A stretch of DNA of 64,000 bases. Source: Vibrio ostreae. Its GTDB lineage: Bacteria; Pseudomonadota; Gammaproteobacteria; Enterobacterales; Vibrionaceae. Position 1 is the stretch's first letter, and the number at the start of each line of letters is the position of its first letter. The notes below the pieces were generated by a model. The model was not told where the DNA came from. It did no database searches and saw only the letters and a program-made list of their open reading frames with translations. Both the position numbers and the translations under genes were made by a program. The stretch spans positions 2,604,001-2,668,000 of the forward strand of contig NZ_CP076643.1 in assembly GCF_019226825.1 (NCBI RefSeq), written 5' to 3'. Below are positions 17,345-26,247 of the stretch, piece by piece.

Positions 17345-17722
17345 CAGTTAAGGTGTGTGTCCTTCGAAGAGAATTAAGGGCGTGTGTCCTCGTTATAAAT
17401 GTTTTCCGGTTACGAAAACTTCGTCTCTAAAATCGATCTGGATGAGAACGATGACAAACTCGGCTGGCTGGGAAAACTTGACACAAGTTCGCTGAAAAAC
17501 AAGGTATCTGCGTCTATTGTTGCGATTTCATCGATCCATCTACTGAAAGTGTTTATGAATACCGAACAGATCGACGGTGAAAAAATCAAATGGTACCTGC
17601 TGCTACATGTCACCTTTGTTGTCTCAGCGTTTGCGATGGGCTATCTAGATAAAATCACCAAAAAGTAACGGTTAAGGTGTGTGTCCTTCGAAGAGAATTA
17701 AGGGCGTGTGTCCTCGTTATAA
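17075..17722 (+). repeat. 324-bp tandem duplication
   Basis: 17075-17398 and 17399-17722 are two near-identical 324-bp copies; I count only three substitutions (near 17140/17464, 17284/17608 and 17346/17670). Each covers the 3' half of the UPF0114 gene plus two REP cores (GGTGTGTGTCC and GGCGTGTGTCC). It looks recent, and REP sequences lie at its ends. Confidence 0.9.
17399..17668 (+). pseudogene. Truncated duplicate of the UPF0114 gene
   Basis: 89 codons, identical in protein sequence to residues 74-162 of the intact gene upstream and produced by the 324-bp tandem duplication. It begins at the internal Met of the parent by chance. No promoter or ribosome site is evident, and it lacks the first membrane helices, so it is unlikely to be functional. 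Confidence 0.8.
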
Positions 17723-17736
17723 ATTATCTTCGTTAT

Positions 17737-17763
17737 AAAAAAACCAGCCTCGGCTGGTTTTTT
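17737..17763. terminator. Bidirectional Rho-independent terminator
   Basis: AAAAAACCAGCC / GGCTGGTTTTTT around a two-base centre, with T-tracts in both directions. It separates the UPF0114 region (plus strand) from the receptor gene (minus strand). Confidence 0.88.
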
Positions 17764-17775
17764 GTTTTTCTGGTA

Positions 17776-19980
17776 TCAGAAATCGTAGCTGGCTGACAGT
17801 ACGACCGTGCGCGGTGATCCCTGCACCAGGTAGTTGCTGCCCGGGTAACCACCGGCAGATGCCCAGTAGTTTTTGTCGGTCACGTTATCGACCCGGGCAC
17901 GCAGTGTCAGTACGTTATCTCCGACTTGCATACCATAGCGGGCACCGAGATCAAAGCGGGTCCAGGACGGCAGTTCCAGTGAATTGTCAGAACTCATGTA
18001 TTGTGCACCAGTATACAGGGTACGACCTTCCAGAGTCAGGCCTTCCACAAACGGAGTCGCCCATTCCAGGTTCAGGTTAGCCTGCACTTTCGGTACGCCG
18101 ATCGCTTTCTTACCTTGCGATTCTGAATCACTTTTCACAATTTCAGCATCAAGCAGAGTCACACCACCCAGTACTCTTACGCGCTCGATTGGCTCACCAA
18201 ACGCTGACAGCTCAATCCCACGGTGACGCTGCTCACCGTTATCGGTATAGCTGTTGTTGCTGTCGTACATGTATGTCGGTTTGCTGATTTCAAACAGGCT
18301 GACCACCGCGCCGTAGCTGCCGGTATCGTACTTAACACCGACTTCATACTGCTCTGAACGGTTAGGTTTGAATACTTCACCTTGGTTCGCCACTGCGCCG
18401 CTGGTATTTGAAGCTGGTGCTATCTCGCCCGGTAACAGTGCTTCAGCATAGTTGGCATACAGAGAGACATCCAGGGTTGGCTGATACACCACCCCCACTG
18501 ACGGAGTCAGGGCCGTTTTGCTGTAAGCGCCATTTTCTGCACCAGTACCGTAATCAAAACTCTTGGTTTCTATCCTTTGCAGACGCGCGCCCAGCATCAG
18601 TTTGACCTGGTCATCAAACAACGACAACGTATCCACCGCCGCCGCACTGCTGTAAGTTACACGTTCCGTTTCAATCGGATCACTCAGGCTGCCACCAAGC
18701 CATGCACCGGCTGGCTGGCTGATCTGGGTGTAATCATCCAAAGAGCCGACGCTGGTCGTCGCTGACATCACATACGCGTTTTTCGAACGCGACTGATACA
18801 GTGAGCCGGATAGCACAACAGTATGACCAATACTGCCGGTAGTAAATTCGTGTCTTACCCCGCTGTCGGCTGACATCACGGTATCTTCACGCACGTTTTC
18901 AAACAGATACGCGGTCAGATTACCATTACCGTCAGCGGTCGGGTTAGCCAGCAGGTTATGCTCTTTGCCGCGGCGCATGCCCGCTGCAAGCCAGCCGCTC
19001 GTCTGGCTGCTGAAGTCGTATTCTGCCCGCACCACACCAAACAGCTGCTTCTCATCCGTGTATGTCCAGTCCTGAGCATAGTTAGCATCGCTGCTTGGCA
19101 ATGGCGGGATCGCACCACCCGGCGTCACACTCGGGCGCGGTGAATCAATATGATGATCCTGATAACCGGCATCCGCCGACATACGGAAGTTCTCGCCCTG
19201 ATGATCAAAGCCCAGGCTCAGCATACCAAGCTGGGTATCCTGATCATCAACGGCATCATTACCGCCGCGGGCAACCAGATTGACACGCAGGCCATTCTCC
19301 TGGTTGTCACCAAAACGACGCCCCAGATCCAGCGCGCCATAACCCTGACCACCGGACTGAGTACCAACCGTGACGCGGGTCAGCGGTTCGCTGCCGGCGC
19401 GCTTCGGTACCAGGTTAACCGAACCGCCAATCGCACTGCCGCCCGGCGCCGCACCATTCACAAAAGTGTTGGCACCACGGAACACTTCGACCCGTTCCAG
19501 CATTTCTGCTGCCACATACTGACGCGGTAGAATGCCGTACACGCCGTTCAGGGTCATATCGTCGGAATAAACCGGGAAACCACGAATCATGTACAGTTCC
19601 TGGAAGTTACCAAAGCCGACCGACTGACGTACCGTCGGGTCATTTTTCAGCGCATCACCGACACTTTTTGCCTGCTGGTTAGCCATCAGTTGTGAGGTGT
19701 AATGCGTTGATGAAAATGGCATATCCATGAAATCCTGATTGCCGAGAATACCCGCCCGGCCGGAACGCGCTACTTGCCCACCCTGGTACTCACCACCCAG
19801 ATCAACTTGTGAACCAACAATGGTGACCACTTCGTCAGGGTGTGTGTCCTCGTTAGAAGTAGAGGTTTGGTTAAGGTGTGTGTCCCCGACAGCTGTGTCT
19901 GCCAGAGCGTAGCTGGCTTGCCCTATGGTTAACGCGGCAATCACGCCAAGTCCGACCGGAGTGAGACGGAACGATTTCAT
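17776..19980 (-). CDS. TonB-dependent siderophore receptor
   Basis: 734 residues. Signal peptide to about residue 27 (ALTIGQASYALA), plug domain, then a 22-strand beta-barrel ending in the aromatic residue of VVLSASYDF. The plug contains the siderophore-receptor pattern (VGDALKNDPTVRQSVGFGNF, then YMIRGFPVYSDDMTLNGVYG). By context with fhuCDB it probably imports a hydroxamate xenosiderophore across the outer membrane (FhuA/FhuE-like). It is the last gene of the minus-strand iron locus, with its own Fur-like box upstream. Odd feature: residues about 32-48 (GDTHLNQTSTSNEDTHP) are encoded by two REP-like repeats, exactly where the TonB box should lie. Confidence 0.9.
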   Translation of the reverse strand: MKSFRLTPVGLGVIAALTIGQASYALADTAVGDTHLNQTSTSNEDTHPDEVVTIVGSQVDLGGEYQGGQVARSGRAGILGNQDFMDMPFSSTHYTSQLMANQQAKSVGDALKNDPTVRQSVGFGNFQELYMIRGFPVYSDDMTLNGVYGILPRQYVAAEMLERVEVFRGANTFVNGAAPGGSAIGGSVNLVPKRAGSEPLTRVTVGTQSGGQGYGALDLGRRFGDNQENGLRVNLVARGGNDAVDDQDTQLGMLSLGFDHQGENFRMSADAGYQDHHIDSPRPSVTPGGAIPPLPSSDANYAQDWTYTDEKQLFGVVRAEYDFSSQTSGWLAAGMRRGKEHNLLANPTADGNGNLTAYLFENVREDTVMSADSGVRHEFTTGSIGHTVVLSGSLYQSRSKNAYVMSATTSVGSLDDYTQISQPAGAWLGGSLSDPIETERVTYSSAAAVDTLSLFDDQVKLMLGARLQRIETKSFDYGTGAENGAYSKTALTPSVGVVYQPTLDVSLYANYAEALLPGEIAPASNTSGAVANQGEVFKPNRSEQYEVGVKYDTGSYGAVVSLFEISKPTYMYDSNNSYTDNGEQRHRGIELSAFGEPIERVRVLGGVTLLDAEIVKSDSESQGKKAIGVPKVQANLNLEWATPFVEGLTLEGRTLYTGAQYMSSDNSLELPSWTRFDLGARYGMQVGDNVLTLRARVDNVTDKNYWASAGGYPGSNYLVQGSPRTVVLSASYDF
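19839..19888. repeat. Two REP-like elements in frame within the receptor gene
   Basis: GGTGTGTGTCCTCG at 19839-19852 and GGTGTGTGTCCCCG at 19875-19888, the same family as those around the RAYT gene. They lie inside the receptor coding sequence without breaking the frame, each encoding Asp-Thr-His on the minus strand. Confidence 0.85.
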
Positions 19981-20036
19981 AAATACCCCTGCTGTATTAA
20001 TAGACTAATCATTAATTTTTAAGGAATGATATTGCC

Positions 20037-20055
20037 AATGAGAACGATTTGCAAT
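20037..20055. promoter_or_regulatory. Fur-box-like site upstream of the receptor gene
   Basis: AATGAGAACGATTTGCAAT resembles the Fur consensus. It is embedded in an outer inverted repeat ATTGCCA / TGGCAAT, about 60 bases upstream of the receptor start. It implies separate iron repression of the receptor. Confidence 0.65.
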
Positions 20056-20142
20056 GGCAATAAGATATCAACCAGCGCGAAGCAATAAAAATGTCAGGAA
20101 AAGAGGGGATCTGAGCGCGATCCCCTGTTAAAGACGGCAAGG

Positions 20143-22116
20143 TTAACGGCGCGTCAGACGGTTGAACACCAGCAGAGCAAGAAAATAGAGCGCGCCGAGA
20201 ATGGCGACCAGCGTACCCGCCGCTATTTGGTTCGGATACAGCACCACCTGCCCCAGCCAGTCGGACCATAACATGGTGGTACCGCCAATCAGGCTGGCGA
20301 GCAGCAGCTGTGCTTTGGTCTGCTGGGCACCGAGCATGCGCGCCAGATGTGGCGCAATCAGACCAACAAATGACACCGGCCCCATGGTCGCCGTGACTAC
20401 CGCGCACAACATGGCCACCAGCACCAGTAAACCGAGCGAAGTCAGCGAACTGCTCAGCCCACGTGCCTGGGCAAAAGAGCGGCTGATCGAGATCAGCGTC
20501 AGCGCGCGGCTGCTCATCAGGCTCAGTATCAGCATGGCTGCCACCAGCGCAGCCAGCAACAACGCCTGCTCTGCGGTCACCCGGTAGGTTGACCCGGCCA
20601 GCCACTGCAGAATTTTGTAGCTGTCCTGATTGCCTTTGGCGAGACAGAACTGCACCAATGCCTGCAGCAGTGCGGTCATGGCAATCCCGGTCAGAATCAC
20701 GCTCGATGGCGCAAACTGGTGTTTACGCCCCAGCACAATCAGCACCAGCAATACCGCCATACTGCCGACCAGAGCCGTGCCCCATTGAGTAGATTGCAGC
20801 GACTGTCCGAGAAACAAGCTGGAGAAAACCAGTGCAAACGTGGCACCGGCCGACACGCCGAGAATATCCGGGCTGGCGAGCGGGTTGTAAATCAGGCGCT
20901 GCAGTATGCTACCGGCCAGCGCCAGACCAATACCGGTAAACAGCGCGGTCACCATGCGCGGCCAGCGCAGAGCCCACTGGAACTCGTTTGGCCAGGCCAG
21001 TGTCAGCCCACTCTGCTGTGGCTGATAACCGATATATAAGGCAGCGCCAAGCAGCATCAGCAGGGCAATCGAGACCGGCATAGGCCATGAAATACGCGGC
21101 CGTGAGCCAGGCAATGCCACCGCTATTCCGTCCTGCGCTTTGAGCTTACGACGGCTGAACCAGATCAGCGCCGGCGCGCCAATCGCTGCAGCGGTCACCC
21201 CGCTTGGCACCACCTGACCGGCCCAGACACTGAGCCATTGTGCCAGCACATCGGTCGCCAGCAGCAATAATGCGCCGCACACCAGGCTGGCCACCAGCTC
21301 GATGCGCGGCGTGCGTGCGCCCAGTGCACGGACAATGTTGGGGGTCAGCAGGCCGATAAAGCCAATCAAGCCGACCACGGTAATCGAGGCCGACACCAGC
21401 CAGATCCCGAGAGCCATCAACAGGAAGAAGGCCGGAATCACCGGCAACCCGCGCGCCTGAGCGCCCTGATGGCCAAGACGCAATAGAGTCAGAATCCGTG
21501 GCGCAATCAGCAACAGTATCAGCAATGGAGTCAGGCGCGGCAGCAGCCATTCAATCTGCTCCCAGCCATTTTGCGCCAGGTCGCCGGCGCCCCACATAAA
21601 CACATTCTGGGCGTAGTCCTGATGGAGCAGAATAATGGCACCGGCTATCGCCCCCAGCATGATATTGATCACCATACCGGCAATCACCAGCGGCAGGCCG
21701 GTCATATTATCCAGTCCGGCAATCAGCACAATCAGACCAAATGCCAGCAAAGCACCGGTCATGGCCGCCAACGCGCTGTAATCGGCAATCGCCTGCGGCC
21801 ACCAGATGTTAAGGATGATCAGCGCCAGCCAGGCGCCGGATGAGGTGCCCATGGTCAGCGGTGAGGTCAGCGAGTTCTGAGTCAGTTGCTGCATCAGGCT
21901 ACCGACCAGGCCGAGCACGGCTCCGACCAGCAAGGTAATCACCAGACGCGGCAACTGGGCATAGGCAAAATTGAAATCATCAAATGACTGCGCCAGCTGC
22001 GGGTCGCCGATTAAACGCCACTGCATCGTAAAGCCGAGCGTTTGATTGAACTGCAGGCTGGCCAGTGCGGCGGCCACCAGCAGCATGGTTACCGGAGTGA
22101 GGTGTCGCCAGCTCAT
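20143..22116 (-). CDS. fhuB: Iron(III)-hydroxamate ABC transporter permease, double-length
   Basis: 657 residues: two fused FecCD-type permease halves, each with about ten membrane helices, as in E. coli FhuB. Each half has its family motif (LLTPNIVRALG in the first, LIAPHLARMLGA in the second). It moves ferric hydroxamates from FhuD through the inner membrane, powered by FhuC. Its ATG overlaps the fhuD stop by four bases (ATGA). The receptor gene follows after about 160 bases with its own promoter-like region. Confidence 0.93.
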   Translation of the reverse strand: MSWRHLTPVTMLLVAAALASLQFNQTLGFTMQWRLIGDPQLAQSFDDFNFAYAQLPRLVITLLVGAVLGLVGSLMQQLTQNSLTSPLTMGTSSGAWLALIILNIWWPQAIADYSALAAMTGALLAFGLIVLIAGLDNMTGLPLVIAGMVINIMLGAIAGAIILLHQDYAQNVFMWGAGDLAQNGWEQIEWLLPRLTPLLILLLIAPRILTLLRLGHQGAQARGLPVIPAFFLLMALGIWLVSASITVVGLIGFIGLLTPNIVRALGARTPRIELVASLVCGALLLLATDVLAQWLSVWAGQVVPSGVTAAAIGAPALIWFSRRKLKAQDGIAVALPGSRPRISWPMPVSIALLMLLGAALYIGYQPQQSGLTLAWPNEFQWALRWPRMVTALFTGIGLALAGSILQRLIYNPLASPDILGVSAGATFALVFSSLFLGQSLQSTQWGTALVGSMAVLLVLIVLGRKHQFAPSSVILTGIAMTALLQALVQFCLAKGNQDSYKILQWLAGSTYRVTAEQALLLAALVAAMLILSLMSSRALTLISISRSFAQARGLSSSLTSLGLLVLVAMLCAVVTATMGPVSFVGLIAPHLARMLGAQQTKAQLLLASLIGGTTMLWSDWLGQVVLYPNQIAAGTLVAILGALYFLALLVFNRLTRR

Positions 22117-23033
22117 GACTCCGGTTCCATTGCCAGCAGGCTGGCCGCAATCGCCTCAGCGGCATACTGCAGTGACATCGCACCGCCATAACTCCATACC
22201 GATTCAACCGAATTGACCCGGTGGGAACGCACAAACGGCAGCGCCTTCCACAACACCGATTTTTTCAGTTTTTGCTCTTCATTAAACGGCTTGATATACA
22301 ACACATAACCTTGCTGAATTACCCGCAGATCGCTGATCGGCTTTTGCACTATGCCCCATTGTGCTGGCGGTTCGACCAGCGCCTGCTTCATACCGAGCTG
22401 ATGCAGCACATAGTCAATCATCGAATCTTCGGTATAGATAAAGGTCGATTTGGTATCCGCAAAGCGCATCACCAGCGCCTGCGGCAACGAGCCGCCAAAG
22501 TGCGCTTTGAGCTGATCACTCAACTGCTGAAAGCGTTGCTGCATCTGGGCCAGCTTGTGTTCCGCCAGCTCTTGCTTAGCAAACAGCTGCGCCAGTTGGC
22601 GAAACTGTTTGATCGCCACTTCCGCCTGCTTGTCATCTTTACTGAAGTTGGTGTACAGCAGCACCGGGGCTATCTGCTCCAGACGTGGTTTGAGATCACG
22701 CTGCGCGTCGCTGATCAGAATAATATCCGGCTTGAGCGCGGCAATTTTTTCCAGGTTCGGCTCGCCGCGCGTACCAACATTCTGCGCCGAGTCCGGAATC
22801 GCCGGCTTGACCACCCAGTCGCGATAAGCGTCAGCATCGGTGACCGCAATCGGAGTGATACCGAGTTCAATCACCTGCTCCAGCACATCCCAGTTCAGCA
22901 CCGCCGCGCGCTGCGGCACGGCGGGCAAAGTATGTTCACCGAGAGAATCGCTGACCTGAATCTCAGCCCAGGCAGAGGACGACGCACTGACCAGCAGGCC
23001 CAGCACCCCAAGCATTTTCTTACATTTCGACAT
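22113..23033 (-). CDS. fhuD: Iron(III)-hydroxamate periplasmic binding protein
   Basis: 306 residues. Signal peptide (MLGVLGLLVSASSSAWA), then a cluster-A-III binding protein with the long connecting helix of FhuD/BtuF proteins. Typical phrases are RAAVLNWDVLEQVIELGITP and KPDIILISDAQRDLKPRLEQIAP. It delivers ferric hydroxamate to FhuBC. The ATG at 23033 overlaps the fhuC stop by one base (TGATG); an ATG three codons upstream is possible. Middle gene of fhuC-fhuD-fhuB. Confidence 0.92.
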   Translation of the reverse strand: MSKCKKMLGVLGLLVSASSSAWAEIQVSDSLGEHTLPAVPQRAAVLNWDVLEQVIELGITPIAVTDADAYRDWVVKPAIPDSAQNVGTRGEPNLEKIAALKPDIILISDAQRDLKPRLEQIAPVLLYTNFSKDDKQAEVAIKQFRQLAQLFAKQELAEHKLAQMQQRFQQLSDQLKAHFGGSLPQALVMRFADTKSTFIYTEDSMIDYVLHQLGMKQALVEPPAQWGIVQKPISDLRVIQQGYVLYIKPFNEEQKLKKSVLWKALPFVRSHRVNSVESVWSYGGAMSLQYAAEAIAASLLAMEPES

Positions 23034-23818
23034 CAGGCACATACGATAGCGACCTTATTAGTAGTAGCCTGATCAGTATCACCCGGGTGATCAATCAGAC
23101 GAATCGGAGTTTGGTACAGTTCAGACAGACGCTGCTCATCAGCCAGACCGGCAGCCGGGCCGTCAAAAGCGATACGCCCTTGTTTGAGAGCCACAATGTG
23201 GGTGGCATAGCGCAGCGCCAGATTGAGGTCGTGCAGAATCACGATAATACCGCAGCCCTGCTGCTGATTAAGCTCGGCCAGTAGAGCCATGAGCTGGTAC
23301 TGGTGCTGCACATCGAGTGCCGAGGTCGGTTCATCGAGGATCAACACCGGCGACTCCTGCGCCAGCAGCATCGCCACCCAGGCACGCTGGCGTTCACCAC
23401 CGGACAGTTCATCCACATAGCTGTCAGCAAAGGCAGCCACGCCGGTTTTTTCCATCGCCGCGGCTATCATGTCATTATCCTGCTGACGCCAGAATCCCAG
23501 CGCGCCACGCCAAGGAAAACGGCCCAGGCGCACCAGCTCGCGCACCGTCAGCCCGGCACTGGCCGGGAGTTTCTGCGGCAGAAAGGCGACTTTTTTAGCC
23601 AGCGTTTTACTGCCCAGCGAAGCCAGCGACACAGCGTCAAGCTGCACCGTGCCGCTGTCAGGAGCCTGCTGACCGGACAGCAAACTGACCAGGGTAGATT
23701 TACCGGAACCGTTGTGGCCCAGTACCACCGTCAGCTCATTGGTGGGGATGCATAACTGATCAATCGCAAGAATCGTGCGGCCGCCGCGTACCATCTCCAC
23801 GCCAGATAGGGTGAACAT
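23033..23818 (-). CDS. fhuC: Iron(III)-hydroxamate ABC transporter ATP-binding protein
   Basis: 261 residues from ATG 23818, which has GGGAGG upstream. Complete ABC signatures: Walker A GHNGSGKST, Q-loop FLPQ, signature LSGGERQR, Walker B VLILDEP and the switch histidine in ILHDLNLA. It energises FhuB. First gene of the minus-strand iron operon, preceded by a Fur-like box shared with the divergent ABC exporter. Confidence 0.93.
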   Translation of the reverse strand: MFTLSGVEMVRGGRTILAIDQLCIPTNELTVVLGHNGSGKSTLVSLLSGQQAPDSGTVQLDAVSLASLGSKTLAKKVAFLPQKLPASAGLTVRELVRLGRFPWRGALGFWRQQDNDMIAAAMEKTGVAAFADSYVDELSGGERQRAWVAMLLAQESPVLILDEPTSALDVQHQYQLMALLAELNQQQGCGIIVILHDLNLALRYATHIVALKQGRIAFDGPAAGLADEQRLSELYQTPIRLIDHPGDTDQATTNKVAIVCA

Positions 23819-23854
23819 TGGGTTACCTCCCGGCTCTCGCACACACCTAAAGGT

Positions 23855-23881
23855 TATTGAGAACCATTTTAATTATCATTA
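23855..23881. promoter_or_regulatory. Fur-box-like site between fhuC and the divergent ABC exporter
   Basis: On the minus strand it reads AATGATAATTAAAATGGTTC, a fair match to the Fur consensus. It lies 40 bases upstream of fhuC and about 100 upstream of the exporter start, so both could be iron-repressed. Confidence 0.6.
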
Positions 23882-23976
23882 CTATACCACTCCGCCATTT
23901 TACTGATTATTTACTCGATGAAAAGTCAGTAACCCCATTCAAATTGCAACTACTGCCGACAAGCAAGGTCAACCTC

Positions 23977-25807
23977 ATGTTTCACTGGTTTGAAAATCTT
24001 ACCGACGCGTTTCCGGATCACGATCCGCAGAAACCGCCCAAAACTCTGTTTGGCTTCTGCCGTTACTACACCCGCGGCTTTGAAAAACCGCTGTTCATCA
24101 TGTCACTGCTTAGCGCCTGTGTGGCGATCGCTGAGGTGACGCTGGTGCGCTACATGGGCGAACTGGTTGATATGCTCAGCAACAGCTCGCGCGCCAATTT
24201 CTGGGCCGACAACGGCGACACCCTGCTGTCGATGGCCCTGCTGGTAGTGGTGGTAATGCCGATCCTGGCTTTCGTCCACTCCAACCTGCTCCATCAGGCC
24301 ATCCTTGGCAATTATCCGATGTCGATTCGCTGGCTGGTGCACCGTTACCTGCTCAAGCAGAGTGTCGGTTTTTTCCAGCGAGATTTTGCCGGCCGGGTCG
24401 CGACCAAGGTGATGCAGAGCGCACAATCGGTACGCGAAGTGGTGATGAAGCTGGTCGATCTGTCGGTGTATATTTCGGTCTATTTCGTCTCAATGCTGGT
24501 GATGATTGCCAGCGCCGACGACGTCTTGGTACTGCCAATCCTGGCTTGGCTTTGTCTGTACGTACTGATTCAGGTGCTGTTTATTCCGCGTCTGAAACGC
24601 ATCTCCACCGAGCAGGCCAACGCCCAGTCTTCCATGACCGGTGGCATTGTTGATACCTACACCAACATCAGTACGGTGAAATTGTTCTCGCATTCCGAGC
24701 GGGAAACTGAATATGCCAAACAGGGCATGAAAGCGTATCTCGCCACTGTGTACCAGCAGATGCGCACCCTGACCAGCCTGCTGTACAGCGTAGACCTGAT
24801 AAACTATCTGCTGCTGTTCTCCATGGCGGCACTGGCCATTCAGCTCTGGCTGGCCGAGAGTGTGACTGTGGGGGGTGATTGCGATTGGTATCAGCATTGC
24901 GCTGCGTCTGCAGGGCATGTCGAAGTGGATCATGTGGGAAATCCGCGGCATGTTTGAAAGTATCGGCATGGTGATCGACAGCATGAACACCATCGCCAAC
25001 GACATCGAAATCGAGGACAGCCATCAGGCCAAACCACTGACGGTTTCTCAGGGTGAGATTCGCTTCCGCCAGGTCGATTTTCGCTACAACGAGCAGGAAG
25101 CGGTATTTACAGCGCTCGATCTGCACCTTAAACCGGGCGAAAAAGTCGGGATCGTTGGCCGCTCCGGCGCGGGCAAATCCACGCTGGTCAATCTGCTGCT
25201 GCGCTTTTATGAACTCAATGCGGGCAAAATTGAAATTGACGGTCAGGATATCAGTCAGGTCACCCAGCAGTCGCTGCGCCAGCAGATTGGCATGATCACG
25301 CAGGATACCTCGCTGCTGCACCGTTCGATTCGGGAAAACATCCTGTACGGCAATCCGCACGCCAATGAAGACGCGCTGATGCATGCCAGCCGCCAGGCCG
25401 AAGCGCACGATTTTATCGAACTGCTGAAAGATGAAAGCGGCCACAGCGGTTATGACGTGCAGGTGGGTGAACGCGGCGTGAAGCTGTCCGGCGGCCAGCG
25501 CCAGCGCATCGCGATTGCGCGCGTGCTGCTCAAGGACGCACCGATCCTGATCATGGATGAAGCCACTTCGGCACTCGACTCAGAAGTCGAAGCGGCGATT
25601 CAGGATAATCTGGATCAACTGATGGACAACAAGACGGTGATTGCCATTGCCCACCGCCTGTCGACCATTGCCGCCATGGATCGCCTGATCGTGATGGATA
25701 AAGGCCGGATTATCGAACAGGGTTCGCATCAGCAGTTGCTGGAGAAGAACGGCGTCTATGCCCAGCTGTGGGCGCACCAGACCGGTGGTTTTATCGGCGA
25801 AGTGTAA
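23977..25807 (+). pseudogene. ABC exporter (fused permease-ATPase), split by one frameshift
   Basis: About 610 residues if repaired: ABC transmembrane domain with six helices (residues about 20-310), then an ATPase with Walker A GRSGAGKST, signature LSGGQRQRIAIAR, Walker B ILIMDEATSALD and AIAHRLST. The frame changes in GGGGGG at 24870-24875; removing one G restores TVGVIAIGISIALRLQG. Both halves are well preserved, so a sequencing error or recent slip is likelier than decay. It is divergent from fhuC with a Fur-like box between them, so it may export a siderophore or related molecule. Start chosen at ATG 23977 (AAGGT upstream). Confidence 0.85.
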
Positions 25808-25832
25808 ACTCATATCCGCACACTAAAACGCA

Positions 25833-25854
25833 AAAAGCCCCGCCAGGGGCTTTT
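25833..25854. terminator. Rho-independent terminator between convergent genes
   Basis: AAAAGCCCC / GGGGCTTTT with a 4-base loop, usable from both sides. It lies just after the ABC exporter and about 90 bases before the end of the DUF3630 gene. Confidence 0.85.
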
Positions 25855-25944
25855 ATCAGGCTGGCCGACGAATACCGGGAGCAATCATTGATTGAAAAAC
25901 AAATCGTTGATTAAGAAATAACGCGTTCATTAAAAACGCATCGT

Positions 25945-26247
25945 TCAGATGCCGCGTTGCAGCAGCGTGGCGATAAAGGCCAACTCCTCATCCGCCAGCC
26001 CCTGACCCAGTGCTTCCAGCCACACACTTTCACTGTAGTGTTCCGCGCGCAGCATCAACTGACACCCTTCAAAATCAATCAGCCACGAATGCAGATCGGC
26101 ATCACTCTGCTTTTCGATGATGCGCGCCGACAGTCCGGCCACCAGGCGCTCGCCCAGCGGCGGAAACGAGTCATAATCAAACCCCGGCGCGGCAACAATA
26201 ATGCGCCCCTCTGCGGCAAGGTATTGCGTTAAGCCAAACTCAGCCAT
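25945..26247 (-). CDS. DUF3630-type small protein
   Basis: 100 residues, acidic and soluble, with conserved-looking stretches SWLIDFEGCQLMLRAEHYSE and LADEELAFIATLL. I recognise it as probable DUF3630, a small protein found after recQ in vibrios. It overlaps the 3' end of recQ by 8 bases, so it is translated from the recQ message. Function unknown. Confidence 0.68.
   Translation of the reverse strand: MAEFGLTQYLAAEGRIIVAAPGFDYDSFPPLGERLVAGLSARIIEKQSDADLHSWLIDFEGCQLMLRAEHYSESVWLEALGQGLADEELAFIATLLQRGI

Noticed and set aside
22221..23072. 283-residue frame opposite fhuD
   Set aside because: Antisense shadow; composition follows the codon positions of fhuD.
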